Shown in pieces: positions 1 to 15,000 of a stretch of DNA of 64,000 nucleotides. The position numbers and the translations under genes are program-made. The notes beneath the pieces were generated by a model. The model saw only the letters and a program-made list of their open reading frames with translations. It was not told the origin of the DNA and did not search any database. Every line of letters starts with the position of its first letter. The first letter of the stretch is position 1. The DNA is from Diplolepis rosae. Taxonomy: Eukaryota > Arthropoda > Insecta > Hymenoptera > Diplolepididae. Location: positions 2,046,001-2,110,000 of the forward strand of contig JAPYXD010000742.1 in assembly GCA_030998225.1 (NCBI GenBank). The letters are read 5' to 3'.

Positions 1-3000
1 AATATTCCAATAGATTTTTTTTGTAATGTCGATTTAAAGGAATTATAAAAGACTTTATTCCCAGACGTTAAGATGCAAGACATTTCAATAATTTCTGCCG
101 TCTCTAAGGACCATTTAAAAACCAATTTTAAGCCCGAATATGTATACTCGTAAAGTCATCTTAAAGAAAATTCCATTACATTTTTTTTGCAATATGGATT
201 TAAGGAAATTATAAAAAGATTTTATTACCCGACCTTAAGTTGCAAGATATTTCTATAATTTCTGCCGTCTCTAAAGAACATTCAAAAACAATTTAAAGCC
301 TGAATATGTATCCTCATAAAGTCTTTTTTAAAAATATTCCATTACATTTTTTTGCAATATCGATTTAACGAAATTATAAAAGATGTTATTCCCAGACCTT
401 AAGATGCAAGACATTTCAATAATTTCTGCTGTCTCTAAGGACCATTTAAAAACCAATTTTATGCCCGAATATGTATCCTCGTAAAGAAATCTTTAAGAAT
501 ATTACAATGCAATTTTTTTGCAATGGCGATTTATGGAAATTATAAAAGATTTTATTCCCAGACGTTAAGATGCAAGACATTTCAATCATTTCTGCTGTTT
601 CTAAAGACCATTTAAAAACCAATTTTAAGCCCGAATATGTATCCTCGTAAAGTGTTCTTTAAGAATATTCCAATACTTTTTTTTTTGTAATGTCGATTTA
701 AGGAAATTATAAAACATTTTATTCCCACACGTTAAGATGAAACACATTTTATAATTTCTGCCGTCTCTAAAGACCATTCAAAAAAACATTTCCAATCTGA
801 ATATGTATTGTAATGAAGTCGTCTTAAAGAATATTACAATACAATTTTTTTGTAATGTCGATTTAAGGAAATTATAAATCATTTTTAACCCAGACGTTGA
901 GATGCAACACATTTTATAATTTCTGCCGTCTCTAAAGACATTCCAAAAAAAACTTTCAATCTGAATATGTATTCTAATGAAGTCGTCTTAAAGAATATTA
1001 CAATACAATTTTTTTGCAATGTCGATTTAAGGCAATCATAAAAGATTTTATTCCGAGACGTTAAGATGCAACACATTTCAATAATTTCTGCTGTCTCTAA
1101 AGACCATTTAAAAAACAATTTTAAGACCGAATATGTATCCTCGTAAAGTCTTCTTTAAGAATATTCCAATACTATTTTTTTGCAATGTCGATTTGAAGAA
1201 ATTATAAAACATTTTATTCCCAGACGTTAAGATGAAACACATTTTATAATTTCTGCCGTCTCTAAAGACCATTCAAAAAACAATTTAAAGTCTGAATATG
1301 TATCCTCATAAAGTCTTCTTTAAGAATATTCGAATAGATTTTTTTTGCAATATCGATTTAAGGAACTTATAAAAGATTTCATTCCCAGACGTTAAAATGC
1401 AAGAAATTTCAATAATTACTCCCGTTTCTAAAGATCATTCAAAAAGAAATTTTAAGCCCGAATATGTATCCTCGTAAAGTGTTCTTTAAGAATATTCCAA
1501 TAAAATTTTTTTGTAATGTCGATTTAAGGAAATTATAAAACATTTTATTCCCATACGTTAAGATGCAACACTTTTTGTAATTTCTGCCGTCTCTAAAGAC
1601 ATTCCAAAAAAAACTTTCAATCTGAATATGTATTGTAATGAAGTCGTCTTAAAGAATATTACAATACAATTTTTTTGCAATGTCGATTTAAGGAAATTAT
1701 AAAACATTTTATTCCCAGACGTTGAGATGCAACACATTTTATAATTTCTGCCGTCTCTAAAGACCATTCAAAAAAACATTTCCAATCTGAATATGTATTG
1801 TAATGAAGTCGTCTTAAAGAATATTACAATACAATTTTTTTGCAATGTCGATTTAAGGCAATCATAAAAGATTTTATTCCGAGACGTTATGATGCTACAC
1901 ATTTCAATAATTTCTACCGTCTCTGAAGACCTTTTAAAAAACAAATTCAAGCCCGTATATGTATCCTCGTAAAGTCATCTTTAAGAATATTACAATACTA
2001 TTTTTTTGCAATGTCGATTTAAGGAAATTATAAAAGATTTTATTCCCAGACGTTAAGATGCAAGACATTTCCATAATTTCTGCCGTCTCTAAAGACCATT
2101 TAAAAAAAAAATTTAAATTCTAAATATGTATACTCATAAAGTCTTCTTTAAAAATATTCCATTACATTCTTTTTGCAATATGGATTTAAGTAAATTATAA
2201 AAGATTTTATTCCCAGACCTTAAGATGCAAGATATTTCAATAATTTCTGTCGTCTCTAAAGACCATTCAAAAAACAATTTTAAGCCCGAATACGTTTTCT
2301 CGTAAAGTCTTCTTTAAGAATATTCCATTACATTTTTTTTGCAATACAGATTTAAGGAAACTTTAAAAGGTTTTATTCCTAGACGTTGAGATGCAAGACA
2401 TTTCAATCATTTCTGCTGTCTCTAAGGACCATTTAAAAACAATTTAAAGCCTGAATATGTATCCTCATAAAGTCTTTTTTAAAAATATTCCATTACATAT
2501 TTTTTTCAATAAAGATTTAAGGAAATTTTAAAAGGTTTTATTCCCAGACGTTAAGATGCAAGTAATTTCAATAATTACTGCTGTCTCTAAAGACCATTTA
2601 AAAACCAATTTTAAGCCCGAATCAGTATACCCGTAAAGTCTTCTTTAAGAATATTCCAATACTTTTTTTGTAATGCCGATTTAAGGAAATTAAAAAACAT
2701 TTTATTCCCAGACGTTAGGATGAAACACATTTTATAATTTCTGCTGTCTCTAAGGACCATTTAAAAACGAATTTTACGTCCGAATATGTATACTCGTAAA
2801 GTCGTCTTAAAGAATATTCCATTACATTTTTTTTGCAATATGGATTTAAGGAAATTATAAAAGATTTTATTACCAGACCTTAAGATGCAAGATATTTCTA
2901 TAATTTCTGCCGTCTCTAAAGAACATTCAAAAACAATTTAAAGCCTGAATATGTATCCTCATAAAGTCTTCTTTAAAAATATTCCATTACATTTTTTTTG

Positions 3001-6000
3001 CAATATCGATTTAAGGAAATTATAAAACATTTTATTCCCAGCCTTTAAGATGAAACACATTTGATAATGTCTGCTGTCTCTACAGACCATTCAATAAACA
3101 ATTTAAAGTCCGAATATATATACACATAAAGTCTTCTTTAAGAATATTCCAATTCATTCTTTGTGCAATATCGATTTAAGGAAATTATAAAAGATTTTAT
3201 TCCCAGACCTTGAGATACAAGATATTTCAATATTTTCTGCTGTCTCTAAAGACCATTTAAAAACCAATTTTAAGCCCGAATATGTATCCTCGTAAAGTCT
3301 TCTTTAAGAATATTCCAACACTTTTTTTTTGTAATGCCGATTTAAGGAAATTATAAAACATTTTATTCCCAGACGTTAGGATGAAACACATTTTATAATT
3401 TCTGCTGTCTCTAAGGACCATTTAAAAACCAATTTTAAGCCCGAATATGTATCCTCGTAAAGTTTTCTTTAAGAATATTCCATTACATTTTTTTGCAATA
3501 TCGATTTAAAGGAATTATAAAAGATTTTATTCCCAGACGTTAAGATGCAAGACATTTCAATAATTTCTGCTGTCTCTAAGGACCATTTAAAAACAAATTT
3601 TACGCCCGAATATGTATACTCGTAAAGTCATCTTAAAGAATATTCCATTACATTTTTTTTGCAATATGGATTTAAGGAAATTATAAAAGATTTTATTACC
3701 AGACCTTAAGATGCAAGATATTTCTATAATTTCTGCCGTCTCTAAAGAACATTCAAAAACAATTTGAAGCCTGAATATGTATCCTCATAAAGTCTTTTTT
3801 AAAAATATTCCATTACATTTTTTTTGCAATATCGATTTAAAGGAATTATAAAAGATTTTATTCCCAGACGTTAAGATGCAAGACATTGCAATAATTTCTG
3901 CTGTCTCTAAAGACCATTTAAAAACCAATTTTAAGCCCGAATATGTATCCTCGTAAAGTCTTCTTTAAGAATATTCCATTACTTTTTTTTTGTAATGCCG
4001 ATTTAAGGAAATTAAAAAACATTTTATTCCCAGACGTTAGGATGAGACACATTTTATAATTTCTGCTGTCTCTAAGGACCATTTAAAAACATTTTAAGCC
4101 TGAATATGTATCCTCATAAAGTCTTTTTTAAAAATATTCCATTACATTTTTTTTGCAATATCGATTTAACGAAATTATAAAAGATTTTATTCCCAGACGT
4201 TAAGATGCAAGATATTTCAATGAAGCTTGTCGTCTCCAAAGACCATTGAAAAAACAATTAAAAGTCTGAATATGTATCCTCATAAAGTCTTCTTTAAGAA
4301 TATTCCATTACATTTTTTTTGCAATATAGATTTAAGGAAATTTTAAACGGTTTTATTCCTAGACCTTGAGATACAAGACATTTCATTAATTTCTGCCGTC
4401 TCTAAAGACCATTCAAAAAACAATTAAAAGTCTGAATATGTATCCTCGTAAAGTCTTCTTTAAGAATATTCCAATAGTTTTTTTTTGTAATGCCGATTTA
4501 AGGAAATTATAAAACATTTTATTCCCAGACCTTGAGATACAAGATATTTCAATATTTTCTGCTGTCACTAAAGACCATTTAAAAACCAATTTTAAGCCCG
4601 AATATGTATCCTCGTAAAGTCTTCTTTAAGAATATTCCAATACTTTTTTTGTAATGCCGATTTACGGAAATTATAAAACATTTTATTCCCAGACGTTAGG
4701 ATTAAACACATTTTATAATTTCTGCTGTCTCTAAAGACCATTTAAAAACCAATTTTAAGCCCGAATATGTATCCTCGTAAAGTTTTCTTTAAGAATATTC
4801 CATTACATTTTTTTTGCAATATCGATTTAAAGGAATTATAAAAGATTTTATTCCCAGACGTTAAGATGCAAGAAATTTCAATAATTTCTGCTGTCTCTAA
4901 GGACCATTTAAAAACCAATTTTACGCCCGAATATGTATACTCGTAAAGTCATGTTAAAGAATATTCCATTACATTTTTTTTGCAATATGGATTTAAGGAA
5001 ATTATAAAAGATTTTATTACCAGACCTTAAGATGCAAGATATTTCTATAATTTCTGCCGTCTCTAAAGAACATTCAAAAACAATTTAAAGCCTGAATATG
5101 TATCCTCGTAAAGTCTTCTTTAAAAATATTCCATTACATTTTTTTTTGCAATGTCGATTTAACGAAATTATAAAAGATTTTATTCCCAGACGTTAAGATG
5201 CAAGATATTTCAATGATTTTTGTCGTCTCTGAAGACCATTCAAAAAACAATTAAAAGTCTGAATATGTATCCTCATTAAGTCTTCTTTAAGAATATTCCA
5301 ATAGATTTTTTTGTAATGTCGATTTAAGGAAATTATAAAACATTTTATTCCCAGACGTTCAGATGAAACACATTTTATAATTTCTGCCGTCTCTAAAGAC
5401 CATTCAAAAAACAATTTAAAGTCTGAATATGTATCCGCGTAAAGTCTTCTTCAAGAATATTCCAATTCATTCTATTTGCAATATCGATTTAAGGAAATTA
5501 TAAAACATTTTATTCCCAGACGTTAGGATGAAACACATTTTACAACTTCTGCTGTCTCTAAGGACCATTTAAAAACCAATTTTAAGCCCGAATATGTATT
5601 CTCGTAAAGTCTTCTTTAAGAATATTCCATTACATTTTTTTTGCAATATAGATTTAAGGAAATTTTAATAGGTTTTCTTCCCAGACCTTAAGATGCAAGA
5701 TATTTCAATAATTTCTGCCGTCTCTAAAGACCATTTTAAAAACAATTTTAAGCCCGAATATGTATTCTCGTAAAGTCTTCTTTAAGAATATTCCATTACA
5801 TTTTTTGCAATATAGATTTAAGGAAATTTTAATAGGTTTTCTTCCCAGACCTTAAGATGCAAGATATTTCAATAATTTCTGCCGTCTCTAAAGACCATTT
5901 TAAAAACAATTTTAAGCCCGAATATGTATTCTCGTAAAGTCTTCTTTAAGAATATTCCATTACATTTTTTTTGCAATATAGATTTAAGGAAATTTTAATA

Positions 6001-9000
6001 GGTTTTCTTCCCAGACCTTAAGATGCAAGATATTTCAATAATTTCTGCCGTCTCTGAAGACCATTTTAAAAACAATTTTAAGCCCGAATATGTATTCTCG
6101 TAAAGTCTTCTTTAAGAATATTCCATTACATTTTTTTTGCAATATAGATTTAAGTAAATTATAAAAGATTTTATTCCCAGAACTTAAGATGCAAGATATT
6201 TCAATAATTTCTGTCGTCTCTAAAGACCATTCAAAAAATAATTTTAAGCCCGAATACGTATTCTCGTAAAGTCTTCTTTAAGAATATTCCATTACATTTT
6301 TTTTGCAATATAGATTTAAGGAAACTTTAAAAGGTTTTATTCCTAGACGTTGAGATGCAAGACATTTCAATCATTTCTGCTGTCTCTAAAGACCATTTAA
6401 AAACCAATTTTAAGCCCGAATATGTATCCTCGTAAAGTCTTGTTTAAGAATATTCCAATACATTTTTTTTGCAATATAGATTTAAGGAAACTTTAAAAGG
6501 TTTTATTCCTAGACGTTGAGATGCAAGACATTTCAATAATTTCTGCCGTCTCTAAAGACCATTTTAAAAATAATTTTAAGCCCGAATACGTATTCTCGTA
6601 AAGTCTTCTTTAAGAATATTCCATTACATTTTTTTTGCAATATAGATTTAAGGAAACTTTAAAAGGTTTTATTCCTAGACGTTGAGATGCAAGACATTTC
6701 AATCATTTCTGCCGTCTCTAAAGACCATTCAAAAAACAATGTAAATTCAGAATATGTATACGCATAAAGTCTTCTTTAAAAATATTCCAATACATTTTTT
6801 TTTCAATATCGATTTAAACGAATTATAAAAGATTTTATTCCCAGACGTTAAGATGCAAGACATTTCAATAACTTCTGTCGTCTCTAAAGACCATTCAAAA
6901 AAAAAATTTTAATTCTGAATATGTATACTCAAAAGTCTTCTTTAAAAATATTCCATTACATTCTTTTTGCAATATGGATTTAAGGAAATTATAAAAGATT
7001 TTATTCCCAGACCTTAAGATGCAAGATATTTCTATAATTTCTGCCGTCTCTAAAGACCATTCAAAAAACAATTTTAAGCCCGAATATGTATTCTCGTAAA
7101 GTCTTCTTTAAGAATATTCCATTACATTTTTTTTGCAATATAGATTTAAGGAAATTTTAATAGGTTTTCTTCCCAGACCTTAAGATGCAAGATATTTCAA
7201 TAATTTCTGCCGTCTCTAAAGACCATTCAAAAAATAATTTTAAGCCCGAATACGTATTCTCGTAAAGTCTTCTTTAAGAATATTCCATTACATTTTTTTT
7301 GCAATATAGATTTAAGGAAACTTTAAAAGGTTTTATTCCTAGACGTTGAGATGCAAGACATTTCAATCATTTCTGCTGTCTCTAAAGACCATTCAAAAAA
7401 CAATGTAAATTCAGAATATGTATACGCATAAAGTCTTCTTTAAAAATATTCCAATACATTTTTTTTTCAATATCGATTTAAACGAATTATAAAAGATTTT
7501 ATTCCCAGACGTTAAGATGCAAGACATTTCAATAACTTCTGTCGTCTCTAAAGACCATTCAAAAAAAAAATTTAAATTCTGAATATGTATACTCAAAAGT
7601 CTTCTTTAAAAATATTCCATTACATTCTTTTTGCAATATGGTTTTAAGTAAATTATAAATGATTTTATTCCCAGACCTTAAGATGCAAGATATTTCAATA
7701 ATTTCTGTCGTCTCTAAAGACCATTCAAAAAACAATGTAAATTCAGAATATGTATACGCATAAAGTCTTTTTTAAAAATATTCCAATACATTTTTTTTTC
7801 AATATCGATTTAAAGGAATTATAAAAGATTTTATTACCAGACCTTAAGATGCAAGACATTTCAATAATTTCTGCTGTCTCTAAAGACTATTTAAAAAACA
7901 ATTTAAAGACTGAATATGTATCCGCGTAAAGTCATCTTCAAGAATATTCCAATACATTTTTTTTTCAATATCGATTTAAAGGAATTATAAAAGAATTTAT
8001 TCCTAGACGTTGAGATGCAACACATTTCAATAATTTCTGCTGTCTCTAAGGACCATTTAAAAACCAATTTTAAGCCCAAATATGTATACTCGTAAAGTCA
8101 TCTTAAAGAATATTCCATTACATTTTTTTTGCAATATGGATTTACGGTAATTATAAAACATTTTATTACCAGACCTTAAGTTGCAAGATATTTCTATAAT
8201 TTCTGCCGTCTCTAAAGAACATTCAAAAACAATTTAAAGCCTGAATATGTATCCTCATAAAGTCTTTTTTAAAAATTTTCCATTACATTTTTTTGCAATA
8301 CCGATTTAACGAAATTATAAAAGATTTTATTACCAGACCTTAAGTTGCAAGATATTTCTATAATTTCTGCCGTCTCTAAAGACCATTCAAAAAACAATTA
8401 AAAGTCTGAATATGTATCCTCATAAAGTCTTATTTTAGAATATTCCAATAGATTTTTTTTGTAATGTCGATTTAAGGAAATTATAAAACATTTTATTCCC
8501 AGACGTTAAGATGAAACACATTTAATAATTTCTGCTGTCTCTAAAGACCATTCAAAAATCAATTTAAAGTCTGAATATGTATCCGCGTAAAGTCTTCTTC
8601 AAGAATATTCCAATTCATTCTATTTGCAATATCGATTTAAGGAAATTATAAAAGATTTTATTCCCAGACCTTAAGATGGAAGATATTTCAGTAATTTCTG
8701 TCGTCTCTAAAGAACATTTAAAAAACAATGTAAACTCAGAATATGTATACGCATAAAGTCTTCTTTAAAAATATTCCAATACATTTTTTTCAATATGGAT
8801 TTAAGGAAATTATAAAACATTTTATTACCAGACCTTAAGTTGCAAGATATTTCTATAATTTCTGCCGTCTCTAAAGAACATTCAAAAACAATTTAAAGCC
8901 TGAATATGTATCCTCATAAAGTCTTTTTTAAAAATATTCCATTACATTTTTTTTGCAATATCGATTTAACGAAATTATAAAAGATTTTATTCCCAGACCT

Positions 9001-12000
9001 TAAGATGGAAGATATTTCAATAATTTTTGTCGTCTCTAAAGACCATTCAAAAAACAATTAAAAGTCTGAATATGTATCCTCATAAAGTCTTCTTTAAGAA
9101 TATTCCAATAGATTTTTTTTGTAATGTCGATTTAAGGAATTTATAAAACATTTTATTCCCAGACGTTAAGATGCAAGATATTTCAATGATTTTTGTCGTC
9201 TCAAAAGACCATTCAAAAAACAATTAAAAGTCTGAATATGTATCCTCATAAAGTCTTCTTTAAGAATATTCCAATAGATTTTTTTTGTAATGTCGATTTA
9301 AGGAAATTATAAAACATTTTATTCCCAGACGCTAAGATGAAACACATTTTATAATTTCTGCCGTCTCTAAAGACCATTCAAAAAACAATTTAAAGTCTGA
9401 ATATGTATCCGCGTAAAGTCTTCTTCAAGAATATTCCAATTCATTCTATTTGCAATATCGATTTAAGGAAATTATAAAAGATTTTATTCCCAGACCTTAA
9501 GATGGAAGATATTTCAGTAATTTCTGTCGTCTCTAAAGAACATTCAAAAAAGAATGTAAATTCAGAATATGTATACGCATAAAGTCTTCTTTAAAAATAT
9601 TCCAATACATTTTTTTTTTTTCATTTTCGATTTAAAGGAATTATAAAAGATTTTATTCCCAGACGTTAAGATGCAAGACATTTCAATAATTTCTGCTGTC
9701 TCCAAGGACCATTTAAAAACCAATTTTGAGCCCGAATATGTATCCTCGTAAAGTCATCTTAAAGAATATTCCATTACATTTTTTTGCAATATGGATTTAA
9801 GGAAATTATAAAAGATTTTATTACCAGACCTTAAGATGCAAGATATTTCTATAATTTCTGCCGTCTCTAAAGAACATTCAAAAACAATTTAAAGCCTGAA
9901 TATGTATCCTCATAAAGTCTTTTTTAAAAATATTCCATTACATTTTTTTGCAATATCGATTTAACGAAATTATAAAAGATTTTATTCCCAGACTTTAAGA
10001 TGCAAGATATTTCAATGATTTTTGTCGTCTCTAAAGACCATTCAAAAAAAAATTAAAAGTCTGAATATGTATCCTCATAAAGTCTTCTTTAAGAATATTC
10101 CAATAGATTTTTTTGTAATGTCGATTTAAAGGAATTATAAAAGATTTTATTCCCAGACGTTAAGATGCAAGACATTTCAATAATTTCTGCTGTCTCTAAG
10201 GACCATTTAAAAACCAATTTTAAGCCCGAATATGTATACTCGTAAAGTCATCTTAAACAATATTCCATTACATTTATTTTGCAATATGGATTTAAGGAAA
10301 TTATAAAAGATTTTATTACCAGACCTTAAGTTGCAAGATATTTCTATAATTTCTGCCATTTCTAAAGATCATTCAAAAAACAATTTAAAGCCTGAATATG
10401 TATCCTCATAAAGTCTTTTTTAAAAATATTCCATTACATTTTTTTGCAATATCGATTTAACGAAATTATAAAAGATGTTATTCCCAGACCTTAAGATGCA
10501 AGACATTTCAATAATTTCTGCTGTCTCTAAGGACCATTTAAAAACCAATTTTATGCCCGAATATGTATCCTCGTAAAGAAATCTTTAAGAATATTACAAT
10601 ACAATTTTTTTGCAATGCCGATTCAAGGAAATTATAAAAGATTTTATTCCCAGACGTTAAGATGCAAGACATTTCAATAATTTCTGCTGTCTCTAAAGAC
10701 TATTTAAAAACCAATTTTAAGCCCGAATATGTATACCCGTAAAGTCTTCTTTAAGAATATTCCAATAAAATTTTTTTGCAATGTCGATTTAAGGAAATTA
10801 TAAAACATTTTATTCCCAGACGTTGAGATGCAACACATTTTATAATTTCTGCCGTCTCTAAAGACCATTCAAAAAAACATTTCCAATCTGAATATGTATT
10901 GTAATGAAGTCGTCTTAAAGAATATTACAATACAATTTTTTTGTAATGTCGATTTAAGGAAATTATAAAACATTTTATTCCCAGACGTTAGGATGCAACA
11001 CATTTTATAATTTCTGCCGTCTCTAAAGACATTCCAAAAAAAACTTTCAATCTGAATATGTATTCTAATGAAGTCGTCTTAAAGAATATTACAATACAAT
11101 TTTTTTGCAATGTCGATTTAAGGCAATCATAAAAGATTTTATTCGGAGACGTTAAGATGCAAGACATTTCAATAATTTCTGCTGTCTCTAAAGACCATTT
11201 AAAAACCAATTTTAAGCCCGAATATGTATCCTCGTAAAGTCTTCTTTAAGAATATTCCAATACTTTTTTTTTGTAATGTCGATTTAAGGAAATTATAAAA
11301 CATTTTATTCCCAGACGTTAAGATGAAACACATTTTATAATTTCTGCCGTCTCTAAAGACCATTCAAAAAACAATTTAAAGTCTGAATATGTATCCACAT
11401 AAAGTCTTCTTTAAGAATATTCGAATAGATTTTTTTTGCAATATCGATTTAAGGAACTGATAAAAGATTTCATTCCCAGACGTTAAAATGCAAGAAATTT
11501 CAATAATTACTCCCGTTTCTAAAGATCATTCAAAAAGAAATTTTAAGCCCGAATATGTATCCTCGTAAAGTGTTCTTTAAGAATATTCCAATACTTTTTT
11601 TTTTGTAATGTCGATTTAAGGAAATTATAAAACATTTTATTCCCACACGTTAAGATGAAACACATTTTATAATTTCTGCCGTCTCTAAAGACCATTCAAA
11701 AAAACATTTCCAATCTGAATATGTATTGTAATGAAGTCGTCTTAAAGAATATTACAATACAATTTTTTTGTAATGTCGATTTAAGGAAATTATAAATCAT
11801 TTTTAACCCAGACGTTGAGATGCAACACATTTTATAATTTCTGCCGTCTCTAAAGACATTCAAAAAAACATTTCCAATCTGAATATGTATTCTAATGAAG
11901 TCGTCTTAAAGAATATTACAATACAATTTTTTTGCAATGTCGATTTAAGGCAATCATAAAAGATTTTATTCCGAGACGTTAAGATGCAACACATTTCAAT

Positions 12001-15000
12001 AATTTCTGTCGTCTCTAAAGACCATTCAAAAAACAATTTTAAGCCCGAATACGTTTTCTCGTGAAGTCTTCTTTAAGAATATTCCATTACATTTTTTTTG
12101 CAATACAGATTTAAGGAATCTTTAAAAGGTTTTATTGCTAGACGTTGAGATGCAAGACATTTCAATCATTTCCGCTGTCTCATAAGACCATTTAAAAACC
12201 AAATTTTAAGCCCGAATATGTATCCTCGTAAAGTCTTCTTTAAGAATATTCCAATACTTTTTTTTTGTAATGCCGATTTAAGGAAATTATAAAACATTTT
12301 ATTCCCAGACGTTAGGATGAAACACATTTTATAATTTCTGCTGTCTCTAAGGACCATTTAAAAACCAATTTTAAGCCCGAATATGTATAGTCGTAAAGTC
12401 ATCTTAAAGAATATTTCATTACATTTTTTATGCAATATGGATTTACGGAAATTATAAAAGATTTTATTCCCAGACGTTAAGATGCAAGTAATTTCAATAA
12501 TTACTCCCGTTTCTAACGATCATTCAAAAAGAAATTTTAAACCAGATTATGTATTTTCGTACAGTCTTCTTTAAGAATATTCCAATAAAATTTTTTTGCA
12601 ATGTCGATTTAAGGAAATTATAAAACATTTTATTCCCATACGTTAAGATCAACACATTTTATAATTTCTGCCGTCTCTAAAGACATTTCAAAAAAACATT
12701 TCCAATCTGAATATGTATTCTAATGAAGTCGTCTTAAAGAATATTACAATACAATTTTTTTGCAATGTCGATTTACGGCAATCATAAAAGATTTTATTCC
12801 GAGACGTTAAGATGCGAAACATTTCAATAATTTCTGCCGTCTCTGAAGACCTTTTAAAAAACAAATTTAAGCCCGTATATGTATCCTCGTAAAGTCATCT
12901 TTAAGAATATTACAATACTATTTTTTTGCAATGTCGATTTAAGGAAATTTAAAAAGGTTTTATTCCCAGACGTTAAGATGCAAGACATTTCCATAATTTC
13001 TGCCGTCTCTAAAGACCATTTAAAAAAAAAATTTAAATTCTAAATATGTATACTCATAAAGTCTTCTTTAAAAATATTCCATTACATTCTTTTTGCAATA
13101 TGGATTTAAGTAAATTATAAAAGATTTTATTCCCAGACCTTAAGATGCAAGATATTTCAATAATTTCTGTCGTCTCTAAAGAGCATTCAAAAAACAATTT
13201 TAAGCCCGAATACGTTTTCTCGTAAAGTCTTCTTTAAGAATATTCCATTACATTTTTTTTGCAATACAGAGTTAAGGAAAACTTTAAAAGGTTTTATTCC
13301 TAGACGTTGAGATGCAAGACGTTTCAATCATTTCCGCTGTCTCTAAAGACCATTTTAAAAACAATTTTAAGCCCGAATATGTATTCTCGTAAAGTCTTCT
13401 TCAAGAATATTCCATTACATTTTTTTTGCAATATAGATTTAAGGAAATTTTAAAAGGTTTTATTCCCAGACGTTAAGATGCAAGTAATTTCAATAATTAC
13501 TGCTGTCTCTAAAGACCATTTAAAAACCAATTTTAAGCCCGCATCAGTATACCCGTAAAGTCATCTTTATGAATATTCCAATTCATTCTTTTTGCAATAT
13601 CGATTTAAGGAAATTATAAAAGATTCTATTCCCAGACCTTAAGATGGAAGATATTTCAATAATTTCTGCCGTCTCTAAAGACCATTTAACAAAAAAATTT
13701 AAATTCTAAATAAGTATACTCATAAAGCCTTCTTTAAAAATATTCCATTACATTCTTTTTTGCAATATGGATTTAAGTAATTTATAAAAGATTTTATTCC
13801 CAGACCTTAAGATGCAAGATATTTCAATAATTTCTGTCGTCTCTAAAGACCATTCAAAAAACCAATTTTAAGCCCGAATATGTATGCTCGTAAAGTCTTC
13901 TTTAAGAACATTCCAATACTCTTTTTTTGTAATGCCGATTTAAAGAAATTATAAAACATTTTATTCCCAGACGTTAAGATGCAAGACATTTCAATCATTT
14001 CTGCTGTCTCTAAGGACCATTTAAAAACCAATTTTAAGCCCGAATATGTATACTCGTAAAGTCTTCTTAAAGAATATTTCATTACATTTTTTTTGCAATA
14101 CAGATTTAAGGAAACTTTAAAAGGTTTTATTCCTAGACGTTGAGATGCAAGACATTTCAATCATTTCCGCTGTCTCTAAAGACCATTTAAAAACCAAATT
14201 TTAAGCCCGAATATGTATCCTCGTAAAGTCTTCTTTAAGAATATTCCAATACTTTTTTTTTGTAATGCCGATTTAAGGAAATTGTAAAACATTTTATTCC
14301 CAGACGTTAGGATGAAACACATTTTATAATTTCTGCTGTCTCTAAGGACCATTTAAAAACCAATTTTAAGCCCGAATATGTATACTCGTAAAGTCATCTT
14401 AAAGAATATTTCATTACATTTTTTATGCAATATGGATTTACGGAAATTATAAAAGATTTTATTACCAGACCTTAAGATGCAAGATATTTCAATAATTTCT
14501 GCCGTCTCTAAAGACCATTTTAAAAACAATTTTAAGCCCGAATATGTATTCTCGTAAAGTCTTCTTTAAGAATATTCCATTACATTTTTTTTGCAATATA
14601 GATTTAAGGAAATTTAAAAAGGTTTTATTCCCAGACGTTAAGATGCAAGTAATTTCAATAATTACTGCTGTCTCTAAAGACCATTTAAAAACCAATTTTA
14701 AGCACGAATCTGTATACCCGTAAAGTCATCTTTATGAATATTCCATTACATTCTTTTTGCAATATGGTTTTAAGTAAATTATAAATGATTTTATTCCCAG
14801 ACCTTAAGATGCAAGATATTTCAATAATTTCAGTCGTCTCTAAAGACCATTCAAAAAACAATGTAAATTCAGAATATGTATACGCATAAAGTCTTTTTTA
14901 AAAATATTCCAATACATTTTTTTTTCAATATCGATTTAAACGAATTATAAAAGGTTTTATTCCTAGACGTTGAGATGCAAGACATTTCAATCATTTCTGC